From: Membranipora membranacea
Lineage: Eukaryota; Bryozoa; Gymnolaemata; Cheilostomatida; Membraniporidae
Direction: 5' to 3'
NCBI GenBank assembly: GCA_914767715.1
Contig: OU612072.1
Span: forward strand, 5,146,001 to 5,210,000
DNA length: 64,000 nucleotides
Shown: positions 53,901 to 62,900 of the stretch, piece by piece
Layout of the letters: every line of letters begins with the position of its first letter
Numbering within the stretch: position 1 is the first letter of the stretch
Program-made: the position numbers and the translations under genes
The notes under the pieces: generated by a model
Told to the model about the DNA's origin: nothing
Databases searched by the model: none
What the model saw: the letters and a program-made list of their open reading frames with translations, nothing else

Positions 53901-56900
53901 GACTGCTCTAACACTGAGGCCAGAGAGAAATGTTGTGATAGATGTGCAAGCTTTACTACTCCTTCCACTTCACCTACAGGTATGATAGACTCACTTCTTA
54001 CCTCCTCAGATATAAGTACACGCCTTGATACAGATATCTGAATATGAGTCAGAATTAAAGTATTCTAGGGCTATTGTTGATCAATAATTTCTTTTATCTT
54101 TTCCTTTTCTGTCAACAGACCCAAAAACCTCGAAGTTTTTGTCTTATGTTTCACAGTTGCATTTTCATATGTGTACTCATGTATCGATGTATCGTTCATT
54201 CTGTCCTTGTAGTACCTACCACAACAGTAACTACCACAGCTCCATGTTTCGATGATGATGCTAATGTATGTGCTCAGGGAGTACAGAACTCACTATCGTT
54301 CTGTTACGAGGCTGAGGATATGTGCTGTGCTACCTGCAGAACACGAAGAGTGGAAGGTCTGCCCGACAGCTGCGCCTGGGGTGATAAGGTCAGTGTAACC
54401 ATACAGAAGGAATTTGATTGAGATAAGACACCTAGTACAAATACAACAGTTTAATGGAAGTCAATATTTCTAGAATGATAAAAAATGGAACATAAAATTT
54501 TGAAGTAAAGACTAGAGTTAGATTCCAGCCAACGGATCTCACTTGTATAAATATTCTTTTACCAAAATTTGATGACACGTAGGATTGTAGTATAACTTGA
54601 ATGAGGGAATGAGTGATAATCCATGCGGTTACCTCCAACTGAAAAGTGATCAAGTTAGGCATTGGAGTACAGATGTTCATGAGCATCAACATGTATCTGC
54701 CCCCCTTAGTCCAATCGTCCACTGTCTATAACCTAGATTTTATATGTTACCTATTGTCGTATGTCGCATATGTTGCATTTCCTTCGATATATATACAAGT
54801 GTATATTTAATCTACATTCCTGTATACAGAGAGAGTTCTGTTCGACCCACACTAGAGATGACTGTGACCTGGAGAACGTAAACTCTACATGCTGTGCTCT
54901 CTGTGGAGATTCACCAGTCGACCCTACAGCTCAGCCGTGTCTCGGGGATATCAATAACTATGAGTGTACTATCACCATCAGATCTAACCCCAGTAGATGT
55001 TATGATAGCCAGTTCTACTCTGAGTGCTGTGAGAGCTGTAATATCGCCAGGATGGACTGGCTGCCATCAGGTATGCTAGTGCTGTACACCACTCACCCTG
55101 CCTGAACCTGATTTAGTTATGTTACTGCAGTTATCAACCAATTGATGACCAGTACATTAGTGAAGAAACTATCAATTGAAAAATAGAGAGAGCGTGATTA
55201 AAAATATGAGTTGTCAGCTGATAGTCCATGCTCTCACCTAGTAGTGAAGCTGGGTCAAGGTCCTGGTCAAGAATAATAATAATTATAATAATAATGATGA
55301 TAATACAATATACACTTTATTGTATCCAACCAGTATGCAAATGAGGTTGGATTGTACATCAGAGAAAAAATCATTTCAACAAAACGTTGTCAGTAAATTA
55401 ATGGAATTCTTATTCTGTAGGATGTATATGGGGCGACAAAGCCGATTTCTGTGACTCTAGTAGCACAATTTGTGATGTATTCGGTGATGATGTTTGCTGT
55501 GGCTCATGTTGTCTTGATTGTGTAGAGCCAACAACACCCGCTCCAACTACAACATCAACCACTACATCAACAACTCCTCCTACCACCACTACAGTGACTA
55601 CAACAAGAAAAAATCTACCTGCAGGCTGTAATGGTGACACTGTTTGTAAGTATAGACCTCAAATAAAAGATTTTTATTGGAGAAATCGGCTGGACTTTCA
55701 GATTCACTTTTAATTGGCAACAATTTAAAATAGAAAGTCACACGACTTTTTTTATGCCGGAATATTTGAAGGGATGATTATGTTGTGGACTAGTATTAGC
55801 CTGATGGATTTTAGAGCGATGGTGATCTCAGAAGAAGACAGGATGACCTAGCCATTCAGTTGGTTCTGAACCGATTGAATGTTAAGTGGGAAGGAGAGCC
55901 AATGCCAGGTGCTTTAAAGCTCCTATTAAGATGAAGTGAAAGTGAGACTAAGACTTTCATATTCACTTAAATATCAATAGGTACTTTCAGGAAAGTACGA
56001 TCTGACCTGACATTTACTCTCTCTATCACCCACAAGTCAGTCAGAGCCATCATATTGGCTAGGGATGACCGTAATACTAGTCCTTGGAGTTTCATTATGG
56101 CTTAGATCTAACATACTATATATTCTGTTTCAGCTACATGTTCTTCACTTATATCAAACCCAGAGAAGTGTTACGCTGATGTAGATAATGGTGTGGTGGC
56201 TGACCTGTGCTGCGAGTCCTGCTATGACATTCGCAGGTAAAAAGCCTAGTTATAATGTAGGCTACATGCCATATTATTGGAATGAAATTAGATCATACGG
56301 TTCCAATCATTTTTTAAGACAGGTATTCTTAAGTTAATAGCTGCCAAATCTGAATTGTTGATAATCCATGATACTAGCTATATCTGTATTGCGTGGTTTT
56401 CTCTTACCACTACATTGATAAGCCATTTCACTTAGTTTTTCTATAAATCTCAGGTCAGCATAGAATCGAGATCACAAACATCGTAATTTTTTATGTTTGC
56501 AGACAAGAGCTGCCAGCTAGCTGTGCCTATGGTAACAGAATCGACTCATGTGCCGCTGTAACACTGGAGCAATGTAGCGACGGTAACACTAACATTGGCA
56601 GTGACTGCTGTGAGCAGTGCTTTGATTTACTGGTAAGCTAACCAATCAACAAGACCTGCTACAGTTTTAATGAATATTGTGGTTGATGATAATATATCTT
56701 CAGTTGTGATCTATCAATATACGGGACGCTGTAAAATCAACATGTTAGCAGCGTAACTCTTTTTGACCCATACGAGACATACTAACCTCAATGCTGCTTG
56801 ATTCATTTTCCAATATAATCTGTGAATACACAGCCAAAAGTGAGTAGATGTAGACACCTTATCTCGCCCCTCTGGTAGAAACCGTGATTTTCAACCACTG

Positions 56901-59900
56901 AGACTATGTTTGTTTGCCTTCACTGTTTGACCTTGTGTATTTACCATCAGAAGTATTGGCAGCATACTAGAATATATGACATCTAATATATAACACAATA
57001 TATAATATAATGAATATATTGTTGTTATGCACTCTCTTGTTTTTCACTTTTACAGGAGATTTGTGAGGAGGAGCAGGAGTCGTCAGTAACTAACTGTGAG
57101 GTATCAGTACAAGTAGCCGGAGCCTGTTACAGCTCTGATGTTCTACAGAACTGCTGTGGAGCTTGTAAATCTATCGCAAACTTTGATCTGCCAGGTTAGA
57201 TTTATTACTTTTTGAATCTTTGCATTCTGCAGTGAAATTTATCATGTACTTGATGAGGGCATTGATTTTGAAAGTGGCACAATGGGGAGTGATTTTCAAG
57301 AGCTTGTCAGTATATTGTGCAGAGCCGAGATGCATTCGTCATTTAGAGATAAGTTCACAGCGTTATTCGGAAATGGATCCCAACATAAATTTTTACATCT
57401 CTGAGATACTTATAAATACAGTAAACACAACATATGTCCAGGTTTTTATAATCAACTCAAGTCATGATTATAACCATATTGTCTTAATGAAAAGATACTG
57501 AGTCACTAAGTGATATTACTGTCATGTTGAGCTGGCAGGACTTGAAATATCTAACCTTTGCTATCTATCCTTACAGCTGAGTGCCGATTTGGTAACAAGG
57601 TCAGATGGTGTGGTGACATCACTGCTGATAACATAGATAGGATCTGTAATATAGAGGAGTATCAGGTACAGTGCTGTGATACATGTCAGGAATATATCGG
57701 TATGACCACAACCTCCACCGTCGCAAGTTCTACTACTTCTATGACAACTTCCGTCGCCAGCACTACAACTACAAGACTTCCTCCAGTGAGTACCGGATTG
57801 TGTGAGCTTTTCTACTCTTGTTAGAGTGCTAGCCTCATTTGTAAGGATACCGCTAGTTCAACTAGTTCAAATTTCAACCAGGATCAGAAGCCTCACAGAC
57901 ATATGGGACAAGGTGTGACCACCTTAGGTTTTTGCTCTCTGCTTTGTTCAGACATCTTATCGACAAGAACAATAGAGCGTCAAACCGCCTCCCACCCCCT
58001 CGATTGGGCAATGCTGATGTGCATTGATACTTTTAGCATGTGTATCTCTGATCGTCAGAGCGGATTTAATCTATATACCTGACTGATGTAGAATGTGTTG
58101 TTTAATATTTACAGAATGAGCAGTGTCCCGATGGTGACACAGCTACTGACTGTGTTGAGAGGACAGAAGGAACAGGTGCTTGTTATGATCCAGATGTGTC
58201 AGATGTCTGCTGCAGAACCTGTTATGAGGAATGGAGAGGTGACCTGCCTAGAAACTGTCGATACGGTGATAAGGTGGGTGGCCCTCATATGGTTTCTAGT
58301 GTGTGATAACTGATAATGCATTGAGTAGAAAATGCTGATTCTGAACTGGGGTTCTTATCATAACTTCCCCATTTTTCAGGAGTTTTATTGGCCAATGTGT
58401 TGGCTCTGATTGTTTGGGTGGTCCCCAAAACCCAACCAATCAGAGACAACTCATTTGCCAGAGTTTTATGTTGCAAGAAGTTAGAGAACATACAAAAATA
58501 GGTAATATGGTTTTATGATTTCTAATAAAACTTTTATTCTTCTTCATTTTAGTCCAAGTATTGTATGACAGTCGATGATGCTGATGTTGATTTTGATTGG
58601 TGTGTATTAAATGGAGATACCTGCTGTGCTAGGTGTCAGGCCTATCTTACAACAACCGTACCAACAACAACTCTCCCTGCAGAATGTCCTAATGGAAACA
58701 CACTGGATAGCTGTAATATCAGGGTAAGTACGATTATATGTAGGTCACTAATAGTAAGTTATATAGCAGGTAATCACCATCACTGATGTAATAACATTGC
58801 CCTCTTTTATGCCAAAGTTGTCTAGCTTGGCTTGGTGACGATGAGTTCTTGATTTACCCTGTCTAAGTCATATACCTAAAATGGCAGGAATGACTACTTG
58901 AAATTGGAGCTTTTTGCTTCACGCCAATATTGCTACACAATAAGTTTCAATGTAATATCAACACCCTTCTTCTTATGCCCTCACTTTTATTAGAGCGATG
59001 GATTTATTGTAAACTGCCCTCGTTGTATTTCAGGTATCTGTAGCATCAGACTGTTACTCACCTCCCAGAGAACAGGGATGTTGTATAGAATGTACAGCAC
59101 AAGTAAGAGGAGATCTACCTGATTACTGTAGATATGGTGACAAAGCTGAGTTCTGTCAAGGTTTGTTAACTCACTCTCATTGTGTGACTGTGATGTTATC
59201 GTGATGTCTCTGTGATATGACTATGATCTAACTGTGAGTGCGCTATGACTTCATTATGATGTGCCTGAGTTGTTGCTGTGATGTTGCTATGATGCCGCGG
59301 TCATGTCTCTATGATGGTATGATCATATGATCATATTCTTGCCCATCGGGGAATTTTTCGTCAGCCATGCAGTACCAGTTGCATGAATTTCTTGAGTATG
59401 TCTCATGTAGATTTTGACAATCACAGAAATAGTTTTTGTGCAAAGATTTTCCTCCTTATAAAATATTTCTGCTCAATTTTCAGATATCAGCGAATCTGAG
59501 TGCCCAGCACACAAGGAGACATGCTGTGAGAAATGTGCTGCTTATCTCACAACAACAACCCCAACCCCATCAAGTACAGGTGAGAGAAAACTATGTCTAT
59601 ATGTTTAGTAAAATCTGTTAGACAACTCTCAATTACAAACAGTAATTACCTGAGGGTAAATACTAGATCAAGTGTGGTTCAATATGCCTGCCTTTGGAAT
59701 TGCTCTCCTCTTGTCGCTAGTAAAAGGTTTTGACAGCAGCTCACCAGTAGAATGAGAGAGACCTGAAATGCAGGAAAAATGGATCCAGCTTGATCTGGGA
59801 GAATACCTTGAATAGGTATGGTTACTGTAATTTTATATGAATTACTTACATTGATTCTGATTATGAATCTCTATTTTCTAGCCATGCCGATTGTTCGTCC

Positions 59901-62900
59901 ATCAGTGCAGATTGGAGATGACTTATTTAACAGACCTGTATCACCGGGTACCAGCATGTTATATCAAGTAACTTACTTTACTGTGGTAGAGAGCTGCGCT
60001 CAGCTAGGTAAGTGACTCCAGGAATATATCTGATTACTATTATCACAGCATGTCAGTGTTATTTCTCATGTGTCAAGAATAAAACAATTGTGCTTTGTCA
60101 TGCTTAGATAATATAAGGCAAGCGAAAATAAATTTAAACTGTAAAAAAAGTTTATCCTGCATATATCTTCTGAGGGATACTTTGAAAAGATTATGCAAAT
60201 TTCATCATTTATTAGTGTGAGTATTTGTGAGATGGCCCTATTTTCAGTCCCCTTTGCTTAGTCTGGTCAACACATCTATGTTCTTACACAGTTTTATCTG
60301 ACTACTTCCTATCACATTTATATTTTGATTTTAGCGTCTGACAGTAACGACTATAAGGTAGATGAAGCTAAAGTCTGTACAGATATGGGATCTAAGTTCT
60401 GGTCTCTCACCAACTGTTACGTCGATGAGAGAACATGCAACGATCTCGGCAATGGGGTAAGATGTGACTTCGATATATAGCTTGTTAACAGCTGTATGGC
60501 AGCTTTTTAAGTTCCAGACTACTGACTACATACAAAGTAGCCTTAGAACATGCATCTCGAGTTCTTTAAGTGTGAACCATGAAGTTTTTAGATACTATTG
60601 AGTAAGAACTAACGTGTAGATGCATCGACATTGATGTAAGTTGCAAAGGTTTACAGGATAGGTCCCCTAAGAGTGGACAGCTAGGAATGTAAAATAAAAT
60701 TGTGAGGCCATGAAACCTTCACCAAATCACTCTTGGCTGTCAAGAAATGAATCGAGTACTCAATATATTGCATCAGGACTCAAACATGGTGACAGAAAAG
60801 TCAATAACCCACTGAGCAGTCCCGCTACATGAGAGATGAAAACTTGCTTTGTAATTGAGGTTTGTAGCTGTATATGTCATGCTGTTCTTCTTTCTTGTAT
60901 AGGATTTCACAGTAAACTACAAGGTGATGATTCTGGTTGACGGAGCTCTGAACTATCAGTCGATCACTGAAGTTAACGCTCAGAAACTGGAGGCTGAACT
61001 CCTCGCATCACAGAGCAAGAGAAAGAGAAGATCTATCCTATACTTTGGTGAGTCTAATACTTCATTTTGTAGCAGCTTACTACTGAAGAAAGGGTTTATG
61101 ATAGCTTAACAACACTTTCCTCACAGTCAACCAATATATTATTTCCGAGAATAATATCAATCTTACCATTTTCCTACAACCAAAGCAGACAGCGACCAAG
61201 ATTTTTGTATTGCTGATTGTTTTTTAAGACAAGCCACAGAACGCATAAGTGAACTCTGTTAGACTCACAGTTAGACTCTGTAATTGAACTTTGAGTTAGA
61301 CTCATTGTACTTCCTCTTGATTCAAATAAATGATTTATTGTACTCGATTATTTACAGATTTATCGATCAGAGACGTAAATGAATGTGATACAACCCTGAA
61401 TGTGCTACTCAGAGATGGATGTGACCACCAGGCTGTTTGTACTAATACTGATGGTGAGTAAAGAGTCAGCATCACCTGCTCAACACTATGTCTATTGATT
61501 ATCCTTGTATACTTAGTCAATTAACAGCAACGCAGTCTTTGAACATACAACAGCTTGTTGATGATTGACTTGTCTTTTCAAAGTTTTCAAACATACAAAA
61601 ATGATTGTGCCATTCTAACTGTTGCGATTCTCTGAAAGAAACATTTTAAAACAATGATTTATTATTATACGCGCTTGTAAAAGGCTCACTATTTTGCGTG
61701 TATATTACCACTTTGTACGATTGTTTTGTGATCACTTACTAGGTTCATACCAGTGTCAGTGCCCCGCTGAGCTCATAGGTAATGGATTCAGCTGCACAGC
61801 TAAGATTGATCCTCTGATTGGACGAGCAAACTTTGACCGTGATGTACCGCCTGGCTATCACTACCTGTATAAACTGGTGGTGAATCTGAGGTCTACTGGA
61901 TCTGAACCGCATGGATGCTTCAATGGTTCGTTGTCAGCTCTATGATCATTAGTAACTTATATAGACCAGCCTTATTCACTTCACAATACTTGTGGTGCAT
62001 AAGGTTCCCAATGTAAAATCTTATCTAAGAGTAGATAACTTAAGAATAACTACCTCCTGGACCTCCTTGTCACCCTAACTGGCATGCTCTGACCTGTCTT
62101 CATAATGAGAGATACTGGGTACCAAACCTACCTCTTCTTAAACATGCTCTCGATTTTCCAGCCTTATGGAATGAGAAGTTACTAGACTCTCATTTATATT
62201 CATAGGTATGAATGATGTGGATTCTGCAACATTCCAGGATAAGGAGATGGTTGTCTGCTCAGCTCTTGGAGAGGCTATGGATTCCCTCTACGCCTGCTAT
62301 GTAGAGGACTTTAACTGTGATCAAGACTTTAGAGTGACAGCTTATATTGTAGTAGATGCTGAACTTAACTACCTTGATAAGAGAGTCACTCAAACTCTTA
62401 TAAGAAATGAACTTATTAATTATGATGGTTAGTTCTCATGTGATTATATTTCTGAGGGGACATATTGTCCCTTTAGCGTCTTATATGATATCAATGTGAG
62501 TGTCCTTGCCGAGTCACAGAATGTATATTGAGCCATTTTTAAGCCTAACAATACCATGGGAGAAAAATGTGAGCTCGCTCCCAGTTAGCCCAATTAAGGG
62601 GTGACTTGGTGTTAGTTAGCTAGCACAAAATTTTGACTATCTGAGTCAGAAGTCTATATGAAGTAAGGAGAGTGATTAAATGTTAGCTAGTTTAATATTT
62701 AGCTTTCAAAGCATGTACAAAATGACAAACTTTCTTCCTACGAATATTTAACTCCCTTTAGCGTAATTATGTATTTGACATACATATACACCTTGAGTTA
62801 GATATTAAGGATTATACCATAACTGTTATCTTTACAGGTGAGATAATTAACAGTAATATACAGGATGTGAATGAATGTTCAGTAGTAGAGCCATTGATCA

